The notes under the pieces are model-generated. The model saw only the letters and a program-made list of their open reading frames with translations, did no database searches and was not told the DNA's origin. Source: Hevea brasiliensis (lineage: Eukaryota > Streptophyta > Magnoliopsida > Malpighiales > Euphorbiaceae). From it: DNA of 64,000 bases. Position numbers and translations under genes: made by a program. This document shows positions 1-11,344 of this stretch, piece after piece. The DNA lies in NCBI RefSeq assembly GCF_030052815.1, contig NC_079498.1, positions 71,162,992 through 71,226,991 of the forward strand. The letters are read 5' to 3'. How positions within the stretch are numbered: position 1 is the first letter of the stretch; each line of letters starts with the position of its first letter.

Positions 1-2630
1 TATATTGTGAATGTATACTTGAATTTGGAAGCTTGGACATTAATGGAGAGAGGTGTATGAATCGGCAGCTTGATTTGGTGAACCATAAAAATGTTATTTC
101 ATGTTTGGTTTATGGAATATTAATGTTGACTTGTGGTACTTGTTATGGCAGCTTGTGTATATGTATGATGGTGTGAGGTTGGACATGTAAATGAGCTAGG
201 TTAGGTGATTGAATTATTGTAATTTGAGCTTGAAAAATTTTGTACTATACGGTGCATATTGAGTGTGATTGTAAGCTGCCAAAATGGCCAACAATATGTT
301 GTGAAATGTGTTTAGGTTATGGTACAAACCAGAATTGGCATGAATATGTAGTTTGGTAAGTGTTAAAAATGTTCTTTGATGAGTAATGAACAAAATGCAA
401 TAGCGCAATTTATGTTTTAGGCCTAGAACCTTAAGTGTGTGGCTCCAATTGGTATGAGACCAATTGGAGGTGAAACTAGGCACAAAATGTGCCAAATTTC
501 ATGAAGGAAGCTTATTAAAATTCTGCTTGTAAGGTAACTTGAAAAATGACCAAATCCGGATTAGTGCAATTAAGGCCTGAAAATTTACCATTTGGGCAGC
601 AGTTAGTGTTTTGGCTATAACTCACTCAAAACAGGTCCAATTGACCTGATATTTTGACCACGAATAGTTAAGACCTATATCCACAAGTCTTATGAAAACA
701 CCAAAGCCCAGAAATGACCATAAGCAAGTCAAACAGCTTGTACAAATTCGGGTCCAAAAACTGGCCGAACCTAAAATGACCTAAAGTGACCAATTGTGAT
801 GCATTTTGACCAGTAATAGTAAAATGACCATAACTTGGTCTTCATAACTCAAAATGACCTGAAATTTTTACCCGCGTTCACTAAGACATAGATCTACAAG
901 TTTGTAGTTTTGACTGAAACCCGAAAACCGAGGGAACTACGTCGTCCGGCTAGATCAAACTAGTATCTCAGAATCCAACAAATTGCAATAAAATGCAAAA
1001 TACTTGGAAATGAATTTGGTAACATGTACCAACCCTAAAAGACTATTGAGTGTGACATATTAGTAACATTAAAACCTAATTTACCTAGAATGCAATGAGG
1101 GTCGACATATTAGGTTGACTAAGCAAATAATAGAATTCAGTAAATTAATTATCAAGCATTACTGTTAGAGACAGTTTAAATAAGTATTGAAACACTTCAA
1201 ACTGTGTTTCTTAGTTAGCAAAGACTTAGGGAAAGGGAAGGAAACACTGAGTCAAGGCCAGGAGACAGTTATCAGAGGTTTGTGTACAACAGTTATTTCT
1301 TTTGAATTTTTCAATTGAAATAAATTATGACTATTTGTATATTATTGTTTTCAATTATGGAAATGTGTTTGAATGGATACTTATTGCTTGAAAAGCATTG
1401 TAAATGGTTTGAAACTGTGGAAAAATTTATTTAGTGTGATTTGTGAAAATTGAAGTTAATTATGAATTGTGTTGCCATCTTGTGAATGAAATTATGACTT
1501 TGGAAATTTATTGGATTTCTCACGAATCATTTGAATAAAATGTTTGGAATTGATTTTGTGTTCACACCTAGCTTGACAGTATCACATTATTCCTTCTCCA
1601 TTTATGGGGTTGAGATCGTTTATTTTCCTCCCTCTCTGGTTTACCAGTTGAGGTTATAGATCGGATGAGTACTCATTAGCTAGCTAGCCACATTTCTCAT
1701 TGATTTCGATTAGTGGGGTTGTAGATTGCTTTGTCGTGGTGTACAACGCGGCATTGATCGGAAAATTGTGTCATGGCTTAAGTTGTGTATGAATTGGCAA
1801 CACTGTGTTCTTAAATTATTTGACTAAATTGTGTTATTATGAGCTTTGATAATTTGTAAAATGGAGTTTAAATTCTTATGACACTCATTGTCTTGAATTT
1901 AACTATGGTTTAAGTATCCAATATTTATATGACTTATGATTTGTGATTTAAAGTTGTATTTGGTTAATGTTGTGCACCACTGAGACATTGTCTCAGCGAT
2001 AGCTTTTCATTGCTGTCGCAGGTAGACAGATGGACAGGGCAGCAGATTAGGCTGCTAGTGCATTCAGCGAGAGATCATCGGGTATATTGAGTGTACCACA
2101 TTTTGCATTTTGTACTGTAATGTATGTTCACTGTATGTATATATTGTTCTTGGTTTTGAGCAGCTGTAAATTAAAATTGTACATTGAAGTTGTAAAATAA
2201 TTATGAGTTATTTTGACTTGTAAAATTTGTACTATATTTCTTTTATCTCATCCTTTGGAAGTATTGAAAAGTTATTGTAGATTTGAGTTGATAAATATAT
2301 TTTGTTGATTAAATTTTGGAGTTTGAGATTGAAAAAAATATTTGAAGTGCTTTTTACAGGTTTTTGAAGAATTGTTTTATTCAAAATACAGAGGGTACTC
2401 CGCTAAAATTTTTATAGAAATTCCTAATAATTCAAATGTGTTAGCTCATTCTATTCAGTTCAAAAAAATTTTTTAACACCTGTAAATAGTGCTCACTACT
2501 ATAAAAAGAAGTAAGAAAAGTTTTAAAATCCCTTGTAGCGTATTTAATGGGTTATTAGTAGACGAACTTGGTAATTCATTAGGTATACTACGGGATTATG
2601 TTATGCCTTACAGAGGGGTAGGGTGTGACA
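1..2630 (+). repeat. Gypsy-A 5' LTR (3' part only)
   Basis: This aligns along its whole length with 8606-11237, with a small net length difference and scattered substitutions. It ends in CA just before the primer-binding site, with the same final ~85 bases as the other Gypsy LTR ends here (motifs GGGTTAT, TAGGTATACTACGGGAT, TTACAGAGGGGTAGGGTGTGACA in parts). Inside are a TGACC-rich stretch (541-860), the block with repeated GCTAGC near 1680, and two adjacent inverted repeats at 1980-2021. It contains no gene of its own. Confidence 0.93.
1980..2021 (+). other. Conserved double-hairpin module in Gypsy-A 5' LTR
   Basis: Hairpin 1 is CTGAGACATTGTCTCAG (1980-1996). Hairpin 2 runs 1994-2021 with arms CAGCGATAGC and GCTGTCGCAG around an 8-base loop. 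The last three bases of hairpin 1 are the first three of hairpin 2. The module recurs in every sufficiently complete Gypsy LTR in the window. Its function is unknown. Confidence 0.75.
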
Positions 2631-2638
2631 TATTTTAG

Positions 2639-2650
2639 TGGTATCAGAGC
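2639..2650 (+). other. Primer-binding site of Gypsy-A
   Basis: TGGTATCAGAGC starts 8 bases after the LTR end and is the classic complement of the 3' end of plant initiator tRNA-Met, where minus-strand DNA synthesis starts. Confidence 0.9.
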
Positions 2651-2819
2651 TAGTTTTTAAATTATGTTTTCACCTGTAACTTGAATATTCTTTCTTCATT
2701 ATGCAACTGCTCAATTTCATTGTTTGATACATACAGTACATTACATTATAAATATGCACTAACGCGAGGAAATCTCCTTGTGTTATTTGTTCAGGAGGTC
2801 TAAGATCCTCGCATTGACT
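2651..2819 (+). other. Gypsy-A untranslated leader
   Basis: Short A/T-rich leader between primer site and gag. The same stretch in Gypsy-C (39036-39203, opposite strand) and before the gag of Gypsy-D is recognisably related, ending near a GAGGAAATCTCCTTG-like segment. I see no further structure. Confidence 0.55.
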
Positions 2820-4103
2820 ATGGAAGAGGGTGATCGTTCAGTCGATCAATCGATAAAGGCTGAGATGCAAGGGGATGCCCTAGCCCTACATAATGTCAGT
2901 GGTTCAAGAAGACACTTCACAGATCATGATTTCTGCTTTCGGTTGCTCAATGAGATGGCTGCAATGTTCCAACAAATGGCTGGTAATGTGCCTACTCAAG
3001 TCCCAATACAGACACTAGTGGTACAACCACAGTGTTCTGCTAGACAGTATTACAAATTGATGAAATATGGGGCTACAGAGTTTAAGGGGACAGTAGATCC
3101 CCTAGAGGCAGAACAGTGGTTAGAGAGGATGAATAGGGTATTCAAGAAACTGCACTGCACAGAGGAGCTCAGATTTGAATATTCAGTATCTCTGCTACAA
3201 GGGGATGCTTATGACTGGTGGAAAACCATTCCCCACAGTCTAGTAGAACCTGCAGTGCTAACATGGAATGACTTTCTCAGGGAATTCAGGCAAAAATATG
3301 TCCCTGATGCCTATGTAGACCAGAAGCTGCAAGAGTTCCTAAGTCTGAAACAGGGGAATAGATCAGTGGCTGAATATGAAAGGAAATTTTCCCGCCTGAG
3401 CCATTATGCAGTAAGTCTACTTGCTACCAGTGGGGAGAGATGCAAGAGGTTTGAAACCGGCTTGAAGCCCAGTATCAGATTACAAGTAGTCGGATTCAAA
3501 CACACTAACTTCTCTGAACTTGTTTCTCAAGCACTAGAGTTAGAAAGAATTGAATCTGAAGCAGCTTCTGAGAAAAAGAAATCAGAGAGGACAGAGAAAG
3601 AGGGAAAATTTGTAGAACAAAGTTCCAGTGGTCCTACTGGAAAGAGGAAAAACCATGGGGGACACAGCAGAGGTGGCAAGAAGTCTGGTAGGGGAAGATA
3701 TTCAGGATAAAAACCTCCTTTATCTGGTCAGCAGAGTACCAGAGGTTCCTACCCTCCCCGCCAATGTGAAACTTGTGGAATATATCATAGTGGGATATGC
3801 TACAAGGCTATTGCAGCCTGTTATAACTGTGGAGGCACAGGACACTTTGCCAAGGACTGCACCAGTACTCACAGAGTTGGACCACCTCCTACTACTGCAG
3901 AAGGGTCAGTTCAGAGCTCTGTCACCAAAAGTTCACAACCACCCAGCAGAGGTAGAGGTAGGGGTAGTGGTAGCCCAGTAAGCAGCCAAGGCACAGTGAA
4001 ACAATTAGAGCAAGACAGTGCTCCGGTCAGAGTCTATGCAATGAGACAGAGAGAAGAGGCCGAGACATCTGATGTTGTGGCTGGTACCTTCTCAACCTTT
4101 AAT
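2820..4103 (+). pseudogene. gag: Gypsy-A gag (capsid/nucleocapsid), interrupted
   Basis: It forms the particle that packages element RNA. The start is the ATG at 2820 (MEEGDRSV), preferred over the upstream in-frame ATG at 2778 because related copies share this point. A Retrotrans_gag-type domain follows at about residues 90-200 (DPLEAEQWLERM, DWWKTIP, DFLREFRQKYVP, YERKFSRLSHYA), then a basic Lys/Gly-rich stretch. An in-frame TAA at 3708 replaces a Gln codon present in Gypsy-C. The frame then continues through a Cys-rich region and a perfect CX2CX4HX4C zinc knuckle (CYNCGGTGHFAKDC, 3819-3860) to a second TAA at 4104, where Gypsy-C has CAA. Both stops are C-to-T type changes. Confidence 0.88.
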
Positions 4104-4106
4104 TAA

Positions 4107-4600
4107 GATGTGTTTATGTTATTTGATCCGAGTTCTACCCATTCTTATGTGAGTGCTAGCATCATTGATTGCATTGCTAATCCATGTACAAAAATGGACT
4201 TTGAAGTGCTAGTAACAAGTCCGTTAGGACAGGAGGTCAGGGTTAATAGAATGTATAGAGATTGTCCTTTGGTGATCCAAGGACACACTTTTCTGTCTGA
4301 TCTCATTGAAATGCCCTTCAGAGATTATGATATCATTTTGGGCATGGATTGGTTAGCCAGGCATCATGCCATGATTGACTGTAGGCTGAAGATAGCCACT
4401 TTTGGTCTCCCTCAGTACAGTGATGTGGTAATACATGGGGAGAGGCAGCTATTACCATCAAACATCATTTCGGCTGCACTAGCCAGAAAAATGATCAGAA
4501 AGGGGTGTGAAGCATACTTGGCACATGTGGTAGACACCCAAGTGGAGAGTCCAGCATTAAGGGACATCCTTACAGTATATGACTTTCCAGATGTGTTTCC
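4107..4600 (+). pseudogene. Gypsy-A aspartic protease region of pol
   Basis: The retropepsin cuts the Gag-Pol polyprotein. Just after the stop at 4104 the frame reads LFDPSSTHSY (Asp codon at 4125), which matches the protease active-site segment; Gypsy-C has DPGSTHSY at the same place. The flap/second-half motif DIILGMDWLARH follows near 4340. The D-P-S-S form lacks the usual Gly, so activity is doubtful even without the stops. The region is in frame with gag upstream and RT downstream, as expected for one long polyprotein. Confidence 0.82.
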
Positions 4601-5930
4601 TGATGAATTGCTAGGATTACCTCCAAAAAGAGAAGTGCAGTTTGAAATTAATGTTCTGCCTGGTGTGGATCCAATCTCCATAACACCATACAGAATAGCA
4701 CCAGCAGAGTTAAAGGAGTTGAAGATATAGTTGCAAGAACTACTTGAAAAGGGCTTCATTCGCCCTAGTGTGTCACCTTGGGGAGTGCTAGTATTGTTTG
4801 TTAAGAAGAAAGATGGTACTCTCCGCTTATGTATTGACTACCAGCAGTTGAATAAGGTGACAATAAAGAACAGATATCCATTGCCTCGCATTTATGATCT
4901 GTTTGATCAGTTGAAGGGTGCAGCTGTATTCTCCAAAATTGATTTGTGATATGGTTATTATTAGTTGAAGGTGCAAGAGCAGAGTATTCCAAAAACTACT
5001 TTCAGAACTCGGTATGGCCACTATGAGTTTCTAGTAATGCCATTCGGGTTAACAAATGCTCCAGCTGCTTTTATGGATCTGATGAACACTATCTTCAGAC
5101 CATATCTCGACCAATTTGTGGTGGTGTTTATTGATGACTTTTTAAAATATTCGAGGAATGCAAAGGAGCATGACAGACATCTACGAATTGTACTGTAGAC
5201 TTTAAGGGAGAAACAGCTATACACCAAATTGTCGAAGTGTGAATTTTGGCTAAAAGAAATCTCCTTTTTGGGACATGTTGTGTCAGCTGAAGAGATCAAG
5301 GTAGATTCCAGTAAGGTAGAAGCTATCCTTAATTGGAAGCCACCCTGGAATATCACAGAAATTCACAGTTTTATGGGTTTAGCTGGATATTACCGTCGGT
5401 TTGTGAAGGGGTTTTCTATGTTATCTTCTCCACTGACTAAGCTGCTTTGGAAATATGTAAAATTTCAGTGGACAGACAAATGTCAGCAGAGTTTTGATGA
5501 GTTAAAGAGGTGTTTGACTGAAGCTCCTGTCCTCACTTTACCTACTCCGGGTAAAGAATACACAGTTTATAATGATGCTTCTCACAATGGATTAGGCTGT
5601 GTACTGATGCAAGATCGGAATGTCATTGCTTATACATCACGCCAGCTGAAATCGCATGAGAGGAACTACCCAACACATGATTTGGAGCTAGCAGCTATTG
5701 TTTTTGCTCTGAAGATCTGGAGACACTATTTGCATGGGGAGAAATGTTACATTTACATAGATCACAAGAGCTTGAAGTATTTGGGCACACAGAAGGAATT
5801 GAATTTGAGGTAGAAGAGATGGTTAGAACTGATTAAAGACTATGATTGCTTAATAGACTATCAGCCAGGGAAAGTAAATGTGGTGGCTAATGCCTTAAGT
5901 CACAAGATTATGGAAAGTCTCAGAGTTTCT
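4601..5930 (+). pseudogene. Gypsy-A reverse transcriptase and RNase H, with stops
   Basis: RT motifs are in order: linker PDVFPDELLGLP, then [62 protein letters not shown] and the catalytic VVFIDD (Asp codons 5133 and 5136). The RNase H/tether follows ([52 protein letters not shown]). Stops fall at 4728 (TAG), 4947 (TGA), 4962 (TAG), 5196 (TAG) and 5811 (TAG). Comparison with Gypsy-C shows CAG or CGA at the first four, so these are C-to-T changes. Both catalytic Asp codons survive, so loss of function is by stops. Confidence 0.9.
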
Positions 5931-7457
5931 CCTTTGTCCATGGTACATGAATTGAAAGCACAGCATGCCAGTTTAGAGATTGATGATGAGGGACAGACAG
6001 TAGTTGCATGCCATGTACAGCCAGTGTTGATTGATCTGATCAGAAAGGCTGCTCAGAGTGATGATAAATATCAGAAGCTACTGAAAGAAGTCCAGCAGGG
6101 CAAGAAACCTGAATTTTCTGTGAAAGATGACGGTTTATTGCTACATCAGAGCAGAATGTGCATTCCTAATGATGTTGAATTGAGACAGATCATTATGAAG
6201 GAAGCACATGAGTCTCCTTTTGCTATGCACCCTGGTGGAACTAAAATGTACATAGGGCTAAAAGAGCATTACTGGTGGATGGGTATGAAGAGGGATATAG
6301 CTGAATTTGTTTCCAAATGCCTAACTTGTCAGCAAGTAAAGGCAGAACATCAAGTTGCAGCTGGTTTGTTACATCCTTTGCCAGTACCAGAGTGGAAATG
6401 GGAACGAATAACTATGGATTTTATTACGGGACTTTTGAGGACACAGAATAGTCATGATGCAGTATGGGTTATAGTTGACAGACTGACCAAGTTTGCTCAC
6501 TTTTTGCCAGTTCAGATGGACTATAGCCTAGAGAGATTGGCCAGATTATACATATATGAAATTGTAAAATTGCATGGAGTGCCAGTATCAATTGTATCTG
6601 ACAGAGATCCTAGGTTCACTTCTGGATTCTGGGGTAGTCTACAGAGAGCCCTAGGAACTAGATTGAACTTCAACACAGCATTCCACCCATAGACAGATGG
6701 CTAGTCTGAGAGGGTAATTCAGATATTGGAGGATATGCTACGGGCTTGTGTGATTGAGTTTGAAGGTAGTTGGGATACACACTTGCCTTTGATTGAGTTT
6801 GCTTATAACAACAGCTACCAATCAAGCATTGGGATGCCTCCATATGAAGCTTTGTATGGCAGAAAGTGTAGAACTCCCTTATGTTGGCATGAAGTTGGTG
6901 AAAGGAAGATGATTGGGCCAGAAATTGTTCAGCAGACAGAGGAAAAGATCAGATTGATCAGAGATAGACTCAAGGCTACATCAGACCGTCAGAAGTCCTA
7001 TGTTGATCTGAAGAGAAGAGATATTGAATATGCAGTGGGTGATAAGGTATTCCTCAAAGTTTCTCCTTGGAAGAGAATTATGAGATTTGGCAGAAAGGGG
7101 AAACTGAGTCCTCGTTTCATCAGACCATATGAGGTTCTGGAAAGAGTGGGTCCTCTGGCATATCGGTTGGCATTACCTTCGTAGTTAGCAAGGATACACA
7201 TTGTCTTCCATGTGTCCATGTTAAGGAGGCATAGATCTGACCCATCTCATGTGCTATCAGTTGAAGAGATTGAGGTAAATCCAGACCTCTCATATGGGGA
7301 AGAACCCATAGAAATTCTGGCTTATGAGGTGAAGCAGCTAAGGAACAAATAGATACACCTGGTTAAAGTGCTGTGGAACCATCATTCAGGCCAGGAAGCT
7401 ACTTGGGAACATGAAGAGGATATGAGGAGATAGCACCCATAGCTGTTCAGAGACTAA
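5931..7457 (+). pseudogene. Gypsy-A integrase with chromodomain-like tail
   Basis: It would insert the cDNA into the genome. Seen in order: the zinc-binding HHCC region ([25 protein letters not shown]), the catalytic core with [17 protein letters not shown] and the HPxTDGxSERVIQ segment, a GKLSPRFIRPYEVLERVGPLAYRLALP module, and a C-terminal LAYEVKQLRNK...HLVKVLWNHH...EATWEHEEDM chromodomain-like end. TAG stops lie at 6690, 6702, 7182, 7350, 7431 and 7440; all but 7182 (GAG in Gypsy-D) look like CAG-to-TAG. The shared natural stop is TAA at 7455. Confidence 0.9.
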
Positions 7458-7490
7458 TGCCAGGTAAAATTTCAAGACGAAATTTATTTT

Positions 7491-7503
7491 AAGGGGGGGA
7501 GAA
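7491..7503 (+). other. Polypurine tract of Gypsy-A
   Basis: AAGGGGGGGAGAA directly precedes the 3' LTR start at 7505. This RNase-H-resistant purine run primes plus-strand synthesis. Gypsy-D has the equivalent on the other strand at 48628-48641. Confidence 0.85.
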
Positions 7504-7504
7504 T

Positions 7505-10500
7505 TGTAATGCCCCTAAGTTCAGTAGTGCGTTCTACTGTTCCTGTGACCAGTGTTGTCCAGACAGCTAGGATGCCTGGAACTACACTTTGATATGAGTG
7601 AGGAGACATAAAATAATGAAATACAAGAAAAGAAAATACAAAAAAAAAACAAAGGAAAAATAATAGCAAAGAAATGTAACCAAGTTAAACGAGCCAAGAA
7701 CCCTAACAATGGGTGACCGCACCGGGAAGTCACGACGTGGACCGTTGACTAGCCCTGGACCGTAGGGAACCCTGGGAAATATTTTTAGGACTTAAATAGA
7801 CCCCTATTGAAGTATAAATGCCATTAGAAATATCAAAAAAAAAATTAATTAGTACAAAGAAAAGTGAGAAATAAAAAAATTAACAAAACTCGGTGTTACC
7901 GAAAAATCGGGAATACAACCCGAACAGGGGTATTGTGGTCATTTGACATCCCAAGTGTCCTTTTGACCTAAATGTAAATTAAAAATAAATGATATTAAAC
8001 TTTGAAAATATCATGAAAATTAAAATGGTGGTCCATATTTTAAATAGTGAAAAAAAGGGGTTTAATGTTGAATAATTGAAAGTTGAATTAAAGTAATAAT
8101 ATTCTTACATTAGTGGACCACTAAACACTTGGAAAATCAATAAAAATTCTGTCACTCTCCACTAACTTCTGCAAACCTTCTTCTTCCTCAAATTCTTCCC
8201 ATGGCCAAACCAAAAAGCTCCCAAACTCTCCCATGGCCGTCCAAGCTCCAACCTCCATGCATCCATGATCCAAGCTCCCAATGCTTAAGGTTTCTTCATT
8301 AAACTTGACCACCACACCATGGGCAGTAGATAGGCATCAAGAAGACCAAGTTTTGGAGAGGTTTTGAAGAGTTTCCTAAGTGGTAAGTTTGTGTTTTTGG
8401 TTATTGCCTCATTAAAGTTTGTGAGGAGGTTATGGGTACTTGAATTGTGGAAAGAATTTTGAGGTTTGATGTTTAAAGGGAGAAGTGTATTTTTGGCAGC
8501 CATGGAAACTCCTTGAGGACAGTTTATTCTTGCTTGTAAATGGTAGATTAAAGGGTTGATTATGTGTTTATATGTGTAGGAATAAATTGGGTGATGTATA
8601 CTAAGTATATTGTGAATGTATACTTGAATTTGGAAGCTTAGACATTAATGGAGAGAGGTGTATGAATCAGCAGCTTGATTTGGTGAACCATAAAAATGTT
8701 ATTTCATATTTGGTTTATGGAATATTAATGTTAAATTGTGGTACTTGTTATGGCAGCTTGTGTATATATATGATGGTGTGAGGTTGGACATGTAAATGAG
8801 CTAGGTTAGGTGATTGAATTGTTGTAATTTGAGCTTGAAAAATTCTGTACTAAATGGTGCATATTGAGTGTGATTGTAAGCTGCCAAAATGACCAACAAT
8901 ATGTTGTGAAATGTGTTTAGGTTATGGTACAAATCATAATTGGCATGAATGTGTAGTTTGGTAAGTGTTAAAAATGTTCTTCGATGAGTAATGAACAAAA
9001 TGCAATAGGGCAGTTTATGTTTTGGGATTAGAACCTTAAGTGTGTTGCTCCAATTGGTATGAGACCAATTGGAGGTGAAACTAGGCACAAAATGTGCCAA
9101 CTTTCATGAAGGAAGCTTACCAAAATTCTGCTTGTAAGGTAACTTGAAAAATGACCGAATCCGGATTAGTGCAATTAAGGCCTGAAAATTTATCATTTGG
9201 GCAGCAGTTAGTGTTTTGGCCATAACTCATTCAAAACACGTCCAATTAACCTGAAATTTTGACCATGAATAGCTAAGATCTATATCTACAAGTCTTATGA
9301 AGACACCAAAGCCCATAAATGACCATAAGCAAGTCAAATAGCTTGTACAAGTTCGGGTCCAAAAACTAGCCGAACCTAAGATGACCTAAAGTGACCAATT
9401 ATGATGCATTTTGACCAGCAATAGTAAAATGACCATAACTTGGTCTTCATAACTCAGAATGACCTGAAATTTTTCCCTGCGTGCACTAAGACATAGATCT
9501 ACAAGTTTGTGGTTTTGACCAAAACCCAAAAACCGAGGGAACTAGGTCGTCCGACTAGGTCAAAGTAGTATCCCGGAATCTAGCAAATTGCAATAAAATG
9601 CAAAATACATGGAAATGAATTTGGTAACATGTACCAACCCTAAAAGACTATTGAGTGTAACATATTTGTAACATTAAAACCTAATTTACCTAGAATGCAA
9701 TGAGGGTCGACATATTAGGTTGACTAAGCAAATAATATAATTCAGTGAATTAATTATCAAGCATTACCGTTAGAGACAGTTTAAATGAGTACTGAAACAC
9801 TTCAAACTGTGTTTCTCAGTTAGCAAAGACTCAAGGAAAGGGAAGGAAATACTGAGTCAAGGCCAGGAGACAGTTATCAGAGGTTTGTGCATAACAGTTA
9901 TTTCTTTTGAATTTTTCAATTGAAATAAATTATGGCTATTTTTGTATATTATTGTTTTCAATTATGGAAATGTGTTTGAATGGATACTTATTGCTTGAAA
10001 AGCATTGTGAATGGTTCGAAACTGTGGAAAAATTTATTTAGTGTGATTTGTGAAAATTGAAGTTAATTATGAATTGTGTTGCCATCTTGTGAATGAAATT
10101 ATGACTTTGGAAATTTATTGGATTTCTCACGAATCATTTGAATAAAATGTTTGGAATTGATTTTGTGTTCACACTTAGCATGACAGTATCACATTATTCC
10201 TCCTCCATTTATGGGGTTGAGATCGTTTATTTTCCTCCCTCTCTGGTTTACCAGTTGAGATTGTAGATAGGATAAGTACTCATTAGCTAGCTAGCCACCT
10301 CCCTCATTGATTTCGATTAGTGGGGTTGTAGATTGCTTTGTCGTGGTGTACAACGAGGCATTGATTGGAAAATTGTTTCATGGCTTAAGTTGTGTATGAA
10401 TTGCCAACATTGTGTTCTTAAATTATTTGACTAAATTGTGTTATTATGAGCTTTGATAATTTGTAAAATGGAGTTTAAATTCTTATGACATTCATTGTCT

Positions 10501-11237
10501 TGAATTTAGCTATGGTTTAAGTATCCACTATTTATATGACTTATGATTTGTGATTTAAAGTTGTATTTGGCTAATGCTGTGTACCACTGAGACATTGTCT
10601 CAGCGATAGCTTTTCATTGCTGTCGCAGGTAGACAGACGGATAGGGCAGCAGATTAGGCTGCTAGTGCATTCAGCGAGAGATCATCGGGTATATTGAGTA
10701 TACCACATTTTGCATTTTGTACTGTAATGTATGTTCACTGTATGTATATATTGTTCTTGGTTTTGAGCAGCTATAAATTAAAATTGTACATTGAAGTTGT
10801 AAAATAATTATGAGTTATTTTGACTTGTAAAACTTGTACTATATTTCTTTTATCTCATCCTTTGGAAATATTGAAAAGTTATTGTGGATTTGTGTTGATA
10901 AATATATTGTGTTGATTAAATTTTGGAGTTTGAGATTGAGAAAAATATTTGAAGTGCTTTTTACAGGTTTTTGAAGAACTGTTTTATTCAAAATACAGAG
11001 GGTACTCTGCCAAAATTTTTACAGAAATTCCTAATAAGTCAAATGTGTTAGCTCGTTCCCTTCAGTTCAAAAAATTTTTTTAACACCTGTAAATAGTGCT
11101 CACCACTGTAAAAAGAAGTAAGAAAAGTTTTAAAATCCCTTGTAGCGTATTTAATGGGTTATCAGTAGACGAAGTTGGTAATTCATTAGGTATACTACGG
11201 GATCATGTTATGCCTTACAGAGGGGTAGGGTGTGACA
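7505..11237 (+). repeat. Gypsy-A 3' LTR (complete)
   Basis: It starts TGTAATGCCCC and ends GTGTGACA (TG...CA), 3.73 kb. From 8606 it repeats the left LTR closely. Bases 7505-8605 have no partner in the window but match the starts of LTR F (reverse complement of 61658-63185) and Gypsy-D. Small open frames inside are antisense or chance. It is followed at once by Copia LTR sequence beginning TTAGTGATGAGCC. Confidence 0.93.
10587..10628 (+). other. Conserved double-hairpin module in Gypsy-A 3' LTR
   Basis: Same two overlapping inverted repeats as at 1980-2021, without change in either stem. The module ends 609 bases before the LTR end in both LTRs. Confidence 0.75.
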
Positions 11238-11295
11238 TTAGTGATGAGCCTAGTAAGTCACACACATACACAAGTAATCACCAAATTAAATATGA

Positions 11296-11344
11296 TTTAA
11301 TTAATTAATTAATTAATTAAAGAGTTTAATTAATTAATTAATTA
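11296..11344 (+). repeat. TTAA microsatellite in Copia LTR
   Basis: Runs of (TTAA) on both sides of a short AGAGTT spacer. The other LTR copies have shorter runs at the same place, so this is a length-variable simple repeat. Confidence 0.8.

Larger units (their letters stand above)
1..11237 (+). mobile_element. Gypsy-A: Ty3/Gypsy chromovirus-like LTR retrotransposon, left end outside window
   Basis: Two long direct repeats (1-2630 and 7505-11237) flank a 4.9-kb body with primer site, gag, protease, RT, RNase H, integrase and a chromodomain-like tail in the order typical of Ty3/Gypsy. The long LTRs, initiator-Met primer site and C-terminal chromodomain-like segment point to the Tekay/Del chromovirus group; this lineage call is inference. 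Window base 1 aligns with about 8606 of the right LTR, so roughly 1.1 kb of left LTR lies upstream. The coding region carries about a dozen in-frame stops, so the copy is dead. The right end abuts Copia-1 LTR sequence, suggesting insertion into that LTR. Confidence 0.93.

Noticed and set aside
11238..11250. TGATGAGCC as the true start of a short 1.1-kb copia LTR
   Set aside because: Copia-2 is bounded by a target duplication outside TGTTAGTAG, so the LTR is 2.1 kb; the short forms are explained by the Gypsy-A insertion and by a deletion.
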